From Coriaria nepalensis (Eukaryota; Streptophyta; Magnoliopsida; Cucurbitales; Coriariaceae), in the NCBI GenBank assembly GCA_027186245.1, contig CP114482.1:11055209-11119208 (forward strand): 64,000 bases of DNA. Reading direction: 5' to 3'. The first letter of the stretch is position 1; every line of letters starts with the position of its first letter. Both the position numbers and the translations under genes were made by a program. Positions 13,701 through 25,900 of the stretch are shown here, piece after piece. Under the pieces are notes generated by a model, which was given only the letters and a program-made list of their open reading frames with translations, made no database searches and was not told the DNA's origin.

Positions 13701-13822
13701 CGAACCAATTCTCTTTTTGCATTTAAAACGCGACTTTCATGCATAACTTGCGATTGATCTATTGATGGCAACTATGCATTTTTTAGCCTTAAAGTCATAT
13801 TTTTGCGTCTCTTTTAGTCAGT
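10757..13822. repeat. 3066-bp tandem duplication, copy 2
   Basis: This segment matches 7691-10756 base for base apart from a few substitutions, for example T at 11642 against G, G at 12269 against A, and T at 13008 against A. A third copy begins at 13823 and follows the same sequence until about 14290, where it departs (TTTCGTGC in place of TTTCATGC, and no fusion monomer). High identity points to a very recent exchange, or to an assembly duplication. Confidence 0.9.
11176..11310 (+). repeat. B/A fusion monomer, copy 2
   Basis: It is the same fusion as at 8110, displaced by exactly 3066 bp, with A2 before it and a full B monomer after it. Its presence in both copies shows that the fusion existed before the 3066-bp duplication. 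Counting A starts elsewhere (14104 to 34645 is 49 trimers, 34645 to 63992 is 70 trimers) leaves no room for a third extra monomer in the window. Confidence 0.87.
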
Positions 13823-14290
13823 AAATCATTCTAAATCACTTCGAACTAAATTCGGCCTTTAAACATGACTTTCGTGCATAACTTGCTGTTGATCTATTGA
13901 AGGAAACAATGCATTTGTTTGGCCTTGAAGTCATGTCACTGAGTCTCTTCTACTCATTAAATCATTCTAAATTAATTCGAACGAATTCTATTTTCGCCCT
14001 TTAAAAATTATTTTCTTACATAACTTGCAATTAATCTACTAAAGACAACAATGCTTTATTTTAGCATTAAAAAGCATATCACTCAGTCTTTTCAATCATT
14101 AAATCGTTTGAAGGCACTGTAAACCAATTGTATTTTTGTATTTTAAACACGACTTTCATGCATAACTTGCACGTGATCTATTGAAGGCCACTATTCATTT
14201 TTTAGCCTTGAATTCATATTATTGCGTCTCTTTTAATTATTAAATCTTTCTAAATCACTTCGAACGAAATTTGGCCTTTAAACATGACTT
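13823..14290. repeat. Partial third copy of the 3066-bp unit
   Basis: It starts with the GAACTAAATTCGG B monomer, continues with the CCCTTTAAAAATT C variant and the A2 monomer starting AAATCGTTTG, then an ordinary B monomer with AAATTTGGCC. It ends where copies 1 and 2 switch into the B/A fusion. The breakpoint near 14290 coincides with the fusion crossover site. So this fragment may be the pre-fusion arrangement rather than a truncated third copy. Confidence 0.75.
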
Positions 14291-15159
14291 TCGTGCATAA
14301 CTTGCAGTTGATCTATTTAAGGAAACAATGCATTTGTTTAGCCTTGAAGTCATGTCACTGAGTCTCTTCTAGTCATTAAATCAATCTAAATTAATTCGAA
14401 CGAATTCTATTTTCTCCCTTCAAACATTATTTTCTTATATAACTTGCAATTAATCTACCAAAGGCAACAATGCATTATTTTAGCGTTAAAAAGCATATCA
14501 CTCAGTCTTTTCAATCATTAAATTGTTTAAAGGCACTGTAAACCAATTCTCTTTTTTTCATTTAAAAAGTGACTTTCATGAATAACTTGCCATTGATCTA
14601 TTGATGGCAACTATGCATTTTTTAGCCTTAAAGTCATATTTTTGCGTCTCTTTTAGTCAGTAAATCATTCTAAATCACTTCGAACAAATTCGGCCTTTAA
14701 ACATGACTTTCGTGCATAACTTGCAGTTGATCTATTGAAGGAAACAATGCATTTGTTTGGCCTTGAAGTCATGTCACTGAGTCACTTCTACTCATTAAAT
14801 CATTCTAAATTAATTCGAACGAATTCTATTTTCGCCCTTTAAAAATTATTTTCTTACATAACTTGCAATTAATCTACTAAAGACAACAATGCTTTATTTT
14901 AGCATTAAAAAGTATATCACTCAGTCTTTTCAATCATTAAATTATTTGAAGGCACTTCGAACCAATTGTATTTTTGTATTTTAAACACGATTTTCATCCA
15001 TAACTTGCACGTGATCTATTGAAGGCCACTATTCATTTTTTAGCCTTTAATTCATATTATTGCGTCTCTTTTAACTATTAAATCTTTCTAAATCACTTCA
15101 AATGAAATTCGGCCTTTAAACATGACTTTCGTGCATAACTTGCAGTTGATCTATTGAAG
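14291..15159. repeat. Mixed A1/A2 trimers
   Basis: Two trimers lie here, with A starts near 14522 (A1, GTTTAAAGGCACTGTAAACC, with an unusual CTTTTTTTCATTT) and 14941 (A2, ATTATTTGAAGG). The C monomers include one with the CCCTTTAAAAATT variant, as in the 3066-bp unit. There is nothing apart from satellite. Confidence 0.75.
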
Positions 15160-15230
15160 GAAACAATGCATTTGTTTAGCCTTGAAGTCATGTCACTGAG
15201 TCTCTTCTAGTCATTAAATCATTCTAAATT

Positions 15231-15244
15231 AATTCGAACGAATT
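15231..15244. other. 14-bp dyad AATTCG-AA-CGAATT in C (example)
   Basis: The six-base arms AATTCG and CGAATT are perfect reverse complements around a two-base centre, and contain two CpGs and an EcoRI site (GAATTC, with the following C). It is present in almost every C monomer up to about 27 kb. In most later C monomers one A-to-G change (CGGATT) breaks both the dyad and the site. Confidence 0.8.
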
Positions 15245-15357
15245 CTATTTTCGCCCTTCAAACATTATTTTCTTACATAACTTGCAATTAATCTACTAAA
15301 GACAACAATGCATTATTTTAGCATTAAAAAGCATATCACACAGTCTTTTCAATCATT

Positions 15358-15498
15358 AAATTGTTTGAAGGCACTGTAAACCAATTGTATTTTTGTATTT
15401 TAAACACGACTTTCATGCATAACTTGCACGTGATCTATTGAAGGCCACTATTCATTTCTTAGCCTTTAATTCATATTATTGCATCTCTTTTAATCATT
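15358..15498 (+). repeat. Reference monomer A, subtype A2 (141 bp)
   Basis: A2 reads ATTGTATTTTTGTATTTTAAACACGAC, TTGCACGTGATCTATTGAAG, GCCACTATTCAT, then TTAATTCATATTATTGCGTC and the tail TTTTAATTATT or TTTTAATCATT. It first appears at 7969 and dominates from about 29 kb to the end. It usually leads into a B copy starting AAATCTTTCT. Compared with A1 it has gained CACGTG and weakened the central dyad because ATGCAT has become TTCAT on both sides. Confidence 0.9.
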
Positions 15499-15776
15499 AA
15501 ATCTTTCTAAATCACTTCGAACGAAATTCGGCCTTTAAACATGACTTTAGTGCGTAACTTGCAGTTGATCTATTGAAGGCAACAATGCATTAGTTTAGCC
15601 TTATTGTCATGTCACTCAGTCTCTTCTAGTCATCAAATCATTCTAAACTAATTCGAACGAATTCTATTTTCGCCCTTCAAACATTATTTTCTTATATAAC
15701 TTGCAATTAATCTACCAAAGGCAACAATGCATTATTTTAGCGTTAAAAAGCATATCACTCAGTCTTTTCAATCATT

Positions 15777-15917
15777 AAATTGTTTGAAGGCACTGTAAAC
15801 CAATTCTCTTTTTGCATTTAAAACGCGACTTTCATGCATAACTTGCAATTGATCTATTGATGGCAACTATGCATTTTTTAGCCTTAAAGTCATCTTTTTG
15901 CGTCTCTTTTAGTCAGT
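15777..15917 (+). repeat. Reference monomer A, subtype A1 (141 bp)
   Basis: A1 carries CTCTTTTTGCATTTAAAA then C/AGCGAC, TTCATGCATAACTTGCAATTG, GATGGCAACTATGCAT and the tail TTTTAGTCAGT that leads into B. Two versions of the early part exist: CACTTCGAACC, which keeps the ancestral TTCGAA, and CACTGTAAACC (seen here), which has lost it. It is found from the left edge to about 62 kb, interspersed with A2. Confidence 0.9.
15834..15874. other. Imperfect 41-bp dyad in A1 (example)
   Basis: ATGCATAACTTGC is followed by a 16-base centre and GCAACTATGCAT. The arms pair over ATGCATA/TATGCAT and TTGC/GCAA, with a short mismatch between. The same arrangement occurs in nearly every A1, and a shorter form (TGCAT...TTGC / GCAA...ATGCA) in many B monomers. 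C and A2 keep only part of it. Such dyads can extrude as hairpins or mark a protein site; no such use is shown here. Confidence 0.75.
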
Positions 15918-17584
15918 AAATCATTCTAAATCACTTCGAACAAATTCGGCCTTTAAACATAACTTTCGTGCATAACTTGCAGTTGATCTATTGAAGGAAA
16001 CAATGCATTTGTTTAGCCTTGAAGTCATGTCACTGAGTCACTTCTAGTCATTAAATCATTCTAAATTAATTCGAACGAATTCTATTTTCTCCCTTCAAAC
16101 ATTATTTTCTTACATAACTTGCAATTAATCTACTAAAGACAACAATGCATTATTTTAGCATTAAAAAGCATATCACTCAGTCTTTTCAATCATTAAATTG
16201 TTTGAAGGCACTTCGAACCAATTCTCTTTTTGCATTTAAAACGCGACTTTCATGCATAACTTGCGATTGATCTATTGATGGCAACTATGCATTTTTTAGC
16301 CTTAAAGTCATATTTTTGCGTCTCTTTTAATTATTAAATCTTTCTAAATCACTTCGAACGAAATTCGGCCTTTAAACATGACTTTCTTGCATAACTTGCA
16401 GTTGATCTATTTAAGGAAACAATGCATTTGTTTAGCCTTGAAGTCATGTCACTGAGTCTCTTCTAGTCATTAAATCATTCTAAATTAATTCGAACGAATT
16501 CTATTTTCGCCCTTCAAACATTATTTTCTTACATAACTTGCAATTAATCTACTAAAGACAACAATGCATTATTTTAGCATTAAAAAGCATATCACTCAGT
16601 CTTTTCAATCATTAAATTGTTTGAAGGCACTGTAAACCAATTGTATTTTTGTATTTTAAACACGACTTTCATGCATAACTTGCACGTGATCTATTGAAGG
16701 CCACTATTCATTTTTTAGCCTTTAATTCATATTATTGCATCTCTTTTAATCATTAAATCTTTCTAAATCACTTCGAACGAAATTCGGCCTTTAAACATGA
16801 CTTTAGTGCGTAACTTGCAGTTGATCTATTGAAGGCAACAATGCATTAGTTTAGCCTTATTGTCATGTCACTCAGTCTCTTCTAGTCATCAAATCATTCT
16901 AAATTAATTCGAACGAATTCTATTTTCGCCCTTCAAACATTATTTTCTTATATAACTTGCAATTAATCTACCAAAGGCAACAATGCATTATTTTAGCGTT
17001 AAAAAGCATATCACTCAGTCTTTTCAATCATTAAATTGTTTGAAGTCACTGTAAACCAATTCTCTTTTTGCATTTAAAACGCGACTTTCATGCATAACTT
17101 GCAATTGATCTATTGATGGCAACTATGCATTTTTTAGCCTTAAAGTCATCTTTTTGCGTCTCTTTTAGTCAGTAAATCATTCTAAATCACTTCGAACAAA
17201 TTCGGCCTTTAAACATAACTTTCGTGCATAACTTGCAGTTGATCTATTGAAGGAAACAATGCATTTGTTTAGCCTTGAAGTCATGTCACTGAGTCACTTC
17301 TAGTCATTAAATCATTCTAAATTAATTCGAACGAATTCTATTTTCTCCCTTCAAACATTATTTTCTTACATAACTTGCAATTAATCTACTAAAGACAACA
17401 ATGCATTATTTTAGCATTAAAAAGCATATCACTCAGTCTTTTCAATCATTAAATTGTTTGAAGGCACTTCGAACCAATTCTCTTTTTGCATTTAAAACGC
17501 GACTTTCATGCATAACTTGCGATTGATCTATTGATGGCAACTATGCATTTTTTAGCCTTAAAGTCATATTTTTGCGTCTCTTTT

Positions 17585-20500
17585 AGTCAGTAAATCATTC
17601 TAAATCACTTCGAACTAAATTCGGCCTTTAAACATGACTTTCGTGCATAACTTGCAGTTGATCTATTGAAGGAAACAATGCATTTGTTTGGCCTTGAAGT
17701 CATGTCACTGAGTCTCTTCTAGTCATTAAATCATTCTAAATTAATTCGAACGAATTCTATTTTCACCCTTCAAACATTATTTTCTTACATAACTTGCAAT
17801 TAATCTACTAAAGACAACAATGCATTATTTTAGCGTTAAAAAGCATATCACTCAGTCTTTTTAATCATTAAATTGTTTGAAAGCACTTCGAATCAATTCT
17901 CTTTTTGCATTTAGAATGCGACTTTCATGCATAATTTGCAATTGATCTATTGATGGCAACTATGCATTTTTTAGCCTTAAAGTGATATTTTTGCGTCTCT
18001 TTTAGTCAGTAAATCATTCTAAATCACTTCGAAAAAATACGGCCTTTAAACATGACTTTCGTGCATAACTTGCAGTTGATCTATTGAAGGCAGCAATGCA
18101 TTAGTTTAGCCTTATAGTCATGTCACTGGGTCTCTTCTAGTCATAAAATCATTCTAAATTAATTCGAACGAATTCTATTTTCGCCCTTCAAACATTATTT
18201 TCTTACATAACTTGCAATTAATCTGCTAAAGACAACAATGCATTATTTTTGCATTAAAAACCATATCACTCAGTCTTTTCAATCATTAGATTGTTTGAAA
18301 GCACTTCGAATCAATTCTCTTTTTGCATTTAGAATGCGACTTTCATGCATAATTTGCAATTGATCTATTGATGGAAACTATGCATTTTTTAGCCTTAAAG
18401 TCATATTATTGCGTCTCTTTTAGTCATTAAATCTTTCTAAATCACTTCGAACGAAATTCGGCCTTTAAACATGACTTTCGTGCATAACTTGCAGTTGATC
18501 TATTGAAGGAAACAATGCATTTGTTTGGCCTTGAAGTCATGTCACTGAGTCACTTCTAGTCATTAAATCATTCTAAATTAATTCGAACGAATTCTATTTT
18601 CGCCCTTTAAAAATTATTTTCTTACATAACTTGCAATTAATCTACTAAAGACAACAATGCTTTATTTTAGCATTAAAAAGCATATCACTCAGTCTTTTCA
18701 ATCATTAAATCGTTTGAAGGCACTGTAAACCAATTGTATTTTTGTATTTTAAACACGACTTTCATGCATAACTTGCACGTGATCTATTGAAGGCCACTAT
18801 TCATTTTTTAGCCTTGAATTCATATTATTGCGTGTCTTTTAATTATTAAATCTTTCTAAATCACTTCGAACGAAATTCGGCCTTTAAACATGACTTTCGT
18901 GCATAACTTGCAGTTGATCTATTTAAGGAAACAATGCATTTGTTTAGCCTTGAAGTCATGTCACTGAGTCTCTTCTAGTCATTAAATCAATCTAAATTAA
19001 TTCGAACGAATTCTATTTTCTCCCTTCAAACATTATTTTCTTACATAACTTGCAATTAATCTACTAAAGGCAACAATGCATTATTTTAGCATTAAAAAGC
19101 ATATCACTCAGTCTTTTCAATCATTAAATTGTTTGAAGGCACTTCGAACCAATTGTATTTTTGTATTTTAAACACGATTTTCATGCATAACTTGCACGTG
19201 ATCTATTGAAGGCCACTATTCATTTTTTAGCCTTTAATTCATATTATTGCGTCTCTTTTAATTATTAAATCTTTCTAAATCACTTCGAACGAAATTCGGC
19301 CTTTAAACATGACTTTCGTGCATAACTTGCAGTTGATCTACTGAAGGAAACAATGCATTTGTTTAGCCTTGAAGTCATGTCACTGAGTCTCTTCTAGTCA
19401 TTAAATCATTCTAAATTAATTCGAACGAATTCTATTTTCGCCCTTTAAACATTATTTTCTTACATAACTTGCAATTAATCTACTAAAGACAACAATGCAT
19501 TATTTTTGCATTAAAAACCATATCACTCAGTCTTTTCAATCATTAGATTGTTTGAAAGCACTTCGAAGCAATTCTCTTTTTGCATTTAGAACGCGACTTT
19601 CATGCATAATTTGCAATTGATCTATTGATGGAAACTATGCATTTTTTAGGCTTAAAGTCATATTATTGCGTCTCTTTTAGTCATTAAATCTTTCTAAATC
19701 ACATCGAACGAAATTCGGCCTTTCAACATGACTTTCGTCCGTAACTTGCAGTTGATCTATTATAGGCAACAATGCATTTGTTTAGCCTTGAAGTCATGTC
19801 ACTGAGTCTCTTCTAGTCATTAAATCAATCTAAATTAATTCGAACGAATTCTATTTTCTCCCTTCAAACATTATTTTCTTACATAACTTGCAATTAATCT
19901 ACTAAAGACAACAATGCATTATTTTAGCGTTAAAAAGCATATCACTCAGTGTTTTCAATCATTAAATCGTTTGAAGGCACAGCAAACAAATTCTCTTCTT
20001 GCATTTAAAACACGACTTTCATGCATAACTTGCACGTGATCTATTGAAGGCCACTATTCATTTTTTAGCCTTGAATTCATATTATTGCGTCTCTTTTAAT
20101 CATTAAATCTTTCTAAATCACTTCGAACGAAATTCGGCCTTTAAACATGACTTTAGTGCATAACATGCAGTTGATCTATTGAAGGCAACAATGCATTTGT
20201 TTAGCGTTTAAGTCATGTCACTGAGTCTCTTCTAGTCATCAAATCATTCTAAATTCATTCGAACGAATTCTATTTTCGCCCTTCAAACATTATTTTCTTA
20301 CATAACTTGCAATTAATCTACTAAAGACAACAATGCATTATTTTAGCATTAAAAAGCATATCACTCAGTCGTTTCAATCATTAAATTGTTTGAAGGCACT
20401 TCAAACCAATTCTCTTCTTGCATTTAAAACGCGACTTTCATGCATAACTTGCAATTGATCTATTGATTGCAAGTATGCATTTCTTAGCCTTAAAGTCATA

Positions 20501-21649
20501 TTTTTGTGTCTCTTTTAGTCAGCAAATCATTCTAAATCACTCCGAACGAAATTCGCCCTTTAGACATGACTTTCGTGCATAACTTGCAGTTGATCTTTCG
20601 AAGGCAACAATGCATTTGTTTAGCGTTTAAGTCATGTCACTGAGTCTCTTCTAGTCATCAAATCACTCTAAATTAATTCGAACGAATTCTATTTTCGCCC
20701 CTCAAACATTATTTTCTTACATAACTCGCAATTAATCTACTAAAGGCAACAATGCATTATTTTAGCGTTAAAAAGCATATCACTCAGTCTTTTCAATCAT
20801 TAAATTGTTTGAAGGCACTTCGAACCAATTCTCTTTTTGCATTTAGAACGCGACTTTCATGCATAACTTGCAATTGATCTATTGATGGAAACTATGCATT
20901 TTTTAGCGTTAAAGTCATATTTTTGCGTCTCTTTTAATCATTAAATCTTTCTAAATCACTTCGAACAAAATTCGGCCTTTAAACATGACTTTAGTTCGTA
21001 ACTTGCAGTTGATCTATTGAAGGCAGCAATGCATTAGTTTAGCCTATAGTCATGTCACTGGGTCTCTTCTAGTCATAAAATCATTCTAAATTAATTCGAA
21101 CGAATTCTATTTTCGCCCTTCAAACATTATTTTCTTACATAACATGCAATTAATCTACTAAAGACAACATGTTATGCATTATTTTTGCATTAAAAATCAT
21201 ATCACTCAGTCTTTTCAATCATTAGATTGTTTGAAAGCACTGCGAACCAATTCTCTTTTTGCATTTAGAACGCGACTTTCATGCATAATTTGCAATTGAT
21301 CTATTGATGGAAACTATGCATTTTTTAGCCTTAAAGTCATATTATTGCGTCTCTTTTAGTCATTAAATCTTTCTAAATCACTTCGAACGAAACTCGGCCT
21401 TTAAACATGACTTTCGTGCATAACTTGCAGTTGATCTATTGAAGGAAACAATGCATTTGTTTAGCCTTGAAGTCATGTCACTGAGTCTCTTCTAGTCATT
21501 AAATCATTCTAAATTAATTCGAACGAATTCTATTTTCTCCCTTCAAACATTATTTTCTTACATAACTTGCAATTAATCTACTAAAGACAACAATGCATTA
21601 TTTTAGCATTAAAAAGCATATCACTAAGTCTTTTCAATCATTAAATTGT
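17585..21649. repeat. Mixed zone with GAAAGCAC-type A1 trimers
   Basis: A distinctive A1 variant with GAAAGCACT and GCATTTAGAA(C/T)GCG occurs near 17879, 18297, 19555 and 21235, often preceded by a C with TTATTTTTGCATTAAAAA. It is interleaved with A2 trimers. A 4-bp insertion gives ACAACATGTTATGCATT near 21167 in place of ACAACAATGCATT. I saw no gene or other element. Confidence 0.75.
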
Positions 21650-22500
21650 TTGAAGACACAGCAAACAAATTCCCTTCTTGCATTTAAAACGCGACTTTCA
21701 TGCATAACTTGCAATTGATCTATTGATTGCAAGTATGCATTTTTTAGCCTTAAAGTCATATTTTTGTGTCTCTTTTAGTCAGCAAATCATTCTAAATCAC
21801 TCCGAACGAAATTTGCCCTTTAGACATGACTTTCGTGCATAACTTGCAGTTGATCTATTGAAGGCAACAATGCATTTGTTTAGCGTTTAAGTCATGTCAC
21901 TGAGTCTCTTCTAGTCATCAAATCATTCAAAATTAATTCGAACGAATTCTATTTTCGCCCTTCAAACATTATTTTCTTACATAACTTGCAATTAATCTAC
22001 AAAAGACAACAATGCATTATTTTAGCGTAAAAAGCATATCACTCAGTCTTTTCAATCATTAAATTGTTTGACGGCACTGCAAACAAATTCTCTTTTTGCA
22101 TTTAAAACGCGACTTTCATGCATAACTTGCAATTGATCTATTGATTGCAACTATGCATTTTTTAGCCTTAAAGTCATATTTTTGCATCCGTTTTGGTCGG
22201 CAAATCATTCTAAATCACTTCGAACGAAATTCGGCCATTAAACATGACTTTCGTGCATAACTTGCAGTTGATCTATTGAAGGAAACAATGCATTTGTTTA
22301 GCCTTGAAGTCATGTCACTGAGTCTCTTCTAGTCATTAAATCATTCTAAATTAATTCGAACGAATTCTATTTTCGCCCTTCAAACATTATTTTCTTACAT
22401 AACTTGCAATTAATCTACTAAAGACAACAATGCATTATTTTAGCGTTAAAAAGCATATCACTCAGTCTTTTCAATTATTAAATTGTTTGACGGCACTGCA
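21650..22500. repeat. Trimers with AAACAAATTC A1 monomers; 419-bp duplication
   Basis: The variant TTTGACGGCACTGCAAACAAATTC occurs with offset 419 at about 22067 and 22486, with shared downstream marks (TTTTTGCATCCGTTTT near 22184 and 22602). This is a single-trimer tandem duplication. Slightly upstream an A monomer with GACACAGCAAACAAATTCCC (near 21656) is a relative, as is one near 19978. Confidence 0.78.
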
Positions 22501-24170
22501 AACAAATTCTCTTTTTGCATTTAAAACGCGACTTTCATGCATAACTTGCAATTGATCTATTGATTGCAACTATGCATTTTTTAGCCTTAAAGTCATATTT
22601 TTGCATCCGTTTTAGTCAGCAAATCATTCTAAATCACTTCGAACGAAATTCAGCCTTTAAACATGACTTTCGTGCATAACTTGCAGTTGATCTATTGAAG
22701 GAAACAATGCATTAGTTTGGCCTTGAAGTCATGTCACTGAGTCCCTTCTAGTCATTAAATCATTCTAAATTAATTCGAACGAATTCTATTTTCGCCCTTT
22801 AAAAATTATTTTCTTACATAACTTGCAATTAATCTACTAAAGACAACAATGCTTTATTTTAGCATTAAAAAGCATATCACTCAGTCTTTTCAATCATTAA
22901 ATCGTTTGAAGGCACTGTAAACCAATTGTATTTTTGTATTTTAAACACGACTTTCATGCATAACTTGCACGTGATATATTGAAGGCCACTATTCATTTTT
23001 TAGCCTTGAATTCATATTATTGCGTCTCTTTTAATCATTAAATCTTTCTAAATCACTTCGAACGAAATTCGGCCTTTAAACATGACTTTAGTGCGTAACT
23101 TGCAGTTGATCTATTGAAGGCAACAGTGCATTAGTTTAGCCTTAAAGTCATGTCACTGAGTCTCTTCTAGTCATCAAATCATTCTAAATTAATTCGAATG
23201 AATTCTATTTTCGCCCTTCAAACATTATTTTCTTACATAACTTGCAATTAATCTACTAAAGACAACAATGCATTATGTTAGCATTAAAAAGCATATCACT
23301 CAGTCTTTTCAATCATTAAATTGTTTCAAGGCACTGCAAACCAATTCTCTTTTTGCATTTAAAACGCGACTTTCATGCATAACTTCCATTGATCTATTGA
23401 TGGCAACTATGCATTTTTTAGACTTAAAGTCATATTTTTGCGTCTCTTTTAGTCAGTAAATCATTCTAAATCACTTCGAACGAAATTCGGCCTTTAAACA
23501 AGACTTTCGTGCATAACTTGCAGTTGATTTACTGAAGGCAACAATGCATTTGTTTAGCGTTTAAGTCATGTCACTGAGTCTCTTCTAGTTATCAAATCAT
23601 TCTAAATCAATTCGAACGAATTCTATTTTCGCCCTTCAAACATTATTTTCTTACATAACTTGCAATTAATCTACTAAAGAACACAATGCATTATTTTAGC
23701 ATTAAAAAGCATATCACTCAGTCTTTTCAATCATTAAATTGTTTGAAGGCACATCGAACCAATTGTATTTTTGTATTTTAAACACGACTTTCCTTCGTAA
23801 TTTTCAATTGATCTATTGATGGCAACTATGTATTTTTTTAGCCTTAAAGTCATATTTTTGCGTCTCTTGTATTCAGTAAATCTTTCTAAATCATTTCGAA
23901 CGAAATTCGGCCTTTAAACATGACTTTAGTGCGTAACTTGCAGTTGATCTATTGAAGGCAACAATGCATTTGTTTAGCCTTAAAGTCATGTCACTGAGTC
24001 TCTTCTAGTCATCAAATCATTCTAAATTAATTCGAACGAATTCTATTTTCGCCCTTCAAACATTATTTTCTTACATAACTTGCAATTAATCTACTAAAGA
24101 CAAAGATGCATTATTTTAGCGTTAAAAAGCATATCACTCAGTGTTTTCAATCATTAAATTGTTTGAAGGC
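22501..24170. repeat. Mixed trimers
   Basis: These are A1 and A2 trimers with scattered private changes. The C variant CCCTTTAAAAATT near 22793 and the A2 next to it repeat a block seen near 18601, ten trimers away. The chance open frame at 23268-23459 lies here and is discussed among the rejected items. Nothing else is seen. Confidence 0.75.
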
Positions 24171-25900
24171 ACTGCAAACCAATTCTCTTTTTGCATTTAA
24201 AACGCGACTTTCATGCATAACTTGCAATTGATCTATTGATGGCAACTATGCATCTTTTAGCCTTAAAGTCATATTTTTGCGTCTCTTTTAGTCAGTAAAT
24301 CATTCTAAATCACTTCGAACGAAATTCGGCCTTTAAACATGACTTTCGTGCATAACTTGCTGTTGATCTATTGAAGGAAACAATGCATTTATTTAGCCTT
24401 GAAGTCATGTCACTGTGTCTCTTCTAGTCATTAAATCATTCTAAATTAATTCGAACGAATTCTATTTTCTCCCTTCAAACATTATTTTCTTACATAACTT
24501 GCAATTAATCTACTAAAGACAACAATGCATTATTTTAGCATTAAAAAGCATATCACTCAGTCTTTTCAATCATTAAATTGTTTGAAGGCACATCGAACAA
24601 ATTGTATTTTTGTATTTTAGACACGACTTTCATGCATAACTTGCACGTGATCTATTGAAGGCCACTTTTCATTTTTTAGCCTTTAATTCATATTATTGCG
24701 TCTCTTTTAATTATTAAGTCTTTCTAAATCACTTCGAACGAAAGTCGGCCTTTAAACATGACTTTAGTGTGTAACTTGCAGTTGATCTATTGAAGGAAAC
24801 AATGCATTAGTTTAGCCTTAAAGTCATGTCACTGAGTCTCTTCTAGTCATCAAATCATTCTAAATTAATTCGAACGAATTCTATTTTCGCCATTCAAACA
24901 TTATTTTCTTACATTACTTGCAATTAATCTACTAAAGACAACAATGCATTATTTTAGCGTTAAAAAGCACATCACTCAGTCTTTTCAATCATTAAATTGT
25001 TTGAAGGCACTGTAAACCAATTCTCTTTTTGCATTTAAAAAGCGACTTTCACGCATAACTTGCAATTGATCTATTGATGGCAACTATGCATTTTTTAGCC
25101 TTAAAGTCATATTTTTGCGTCTCTTTTAGTCAGTAAATCATTCTAAATCACTTCGAACGAAATTCGGCCTTTAAACATGACTTTCCTGCATAACTTGCTG
25201 TTGATCTATTGAAGGAAACAATGCATTTGTTTAGCCTTGAAGTCATGTCACTGAGTCTCTTCTAGTCATTAAAACATTCTAAATTAATTCGAACGAATTC
25301 TATTTTCTCCCTTCAAACATTATTTTCTTACATAACTTGCAATTAATCTACTAAAGACAACAATGCATTATTTTAGCATTAAAAAGCATTTCACTCAGTC
25401 TTTTCAATCATTAAATTGTTTGAAGGCACATCGAACAAATTGTATTTTTGTATTTTAGACACGACTTTCATTCATAACTTGCACGTGATATATTGAAGGC
25501 CACTTTTCATTTTTTAGCCTTTAATTCATATTATTGCGTCTCTTTTAATCATTAAATCTTTCTAAATCACTTCGAACGAAATTCGGCCTTTAAACATGAC
25601 TTTAGTGCGTAACTTGCAGTTGATCTATTGAAGGCAACAATGCATTAGTTTCGCCTTAAAGTCATGTCACTCAGTCTCTTCTAGTCATCAAATCATTCTA
25701 AATTAATTCGAACGAATTCTATTTTCGCCCTTCAAACATTATTTTCTTTCATAACTTGTAATTAATCTATTGAAGAAAACAATGCATTATTTTAGCATTA
25801 AAAAGCATATCACTCAGTCTTTTCAATCATTAAATTGTTTGAAGGCACTGCAAACCAATTCGCTTTTTGCATTTAAAACGCGACTTTCATGCATAACTTG
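24171..25900. repeat. 838-bp (two-trimer) tandem duplication
   Basis: The A2 variant GGCACATCGAACAAATTG with TATTTTAGACACGAC occurs at about 24588 and 25426, offset 838. It is followed in both by GGCCACTTTTCATTTTTTAG and preceded by C copies with TTTTCTCCC. The edges are uncertain by about 100 bp because neighbouring trimers differ little. Confidence 0.75.

Larger units (their letters stand above)
15160..17584. repeat. 1256-bp (three-trimer) tandem duplication
   Basis: The variant GCATCTCTTTTAATC occurs at 15481 and 16737, and GACTTTAGTGCGTAAC, GCCTTATTGTCATG and AAAGTCATCTTTTTGCG recur at the same 1256-bp offset. Copy 1 runs from about 15160 to 16328 and copy 2 from about 16416 to 17584. 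Copy 1 ends in an A1 monomer that turns into an A2 tail (TTTTAATTATTAAATC at about 16325), while copy 2 keeps the A1 tail. So the boundary is itself an A1/A2 recombinant. Confidence 0.82.

Noticed and set aside
21160..21185. AACATGTTATGCATT insertion as a mobile element scar
   Set aside because: It is a gain of about 4 bp that forms a short palindrome, with no duplicated target and no inserted element. A replication slip is enough to explain it.
23268..23459. Open reading frame of 63 codons on the plus strand
   Set aside because: It starts at the ATGCATTAT of a C monomer, in a frame that is open for about 46 codons in many trimers and normally ends at the TGA of GCAATTGATC in A. Here a one-base deletion (CTTCCATTGATC) shifts the frame past that stop to TCAGTAA. 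It has no homologous domain that I recognise and lies wholly in satellite, so it is chance.
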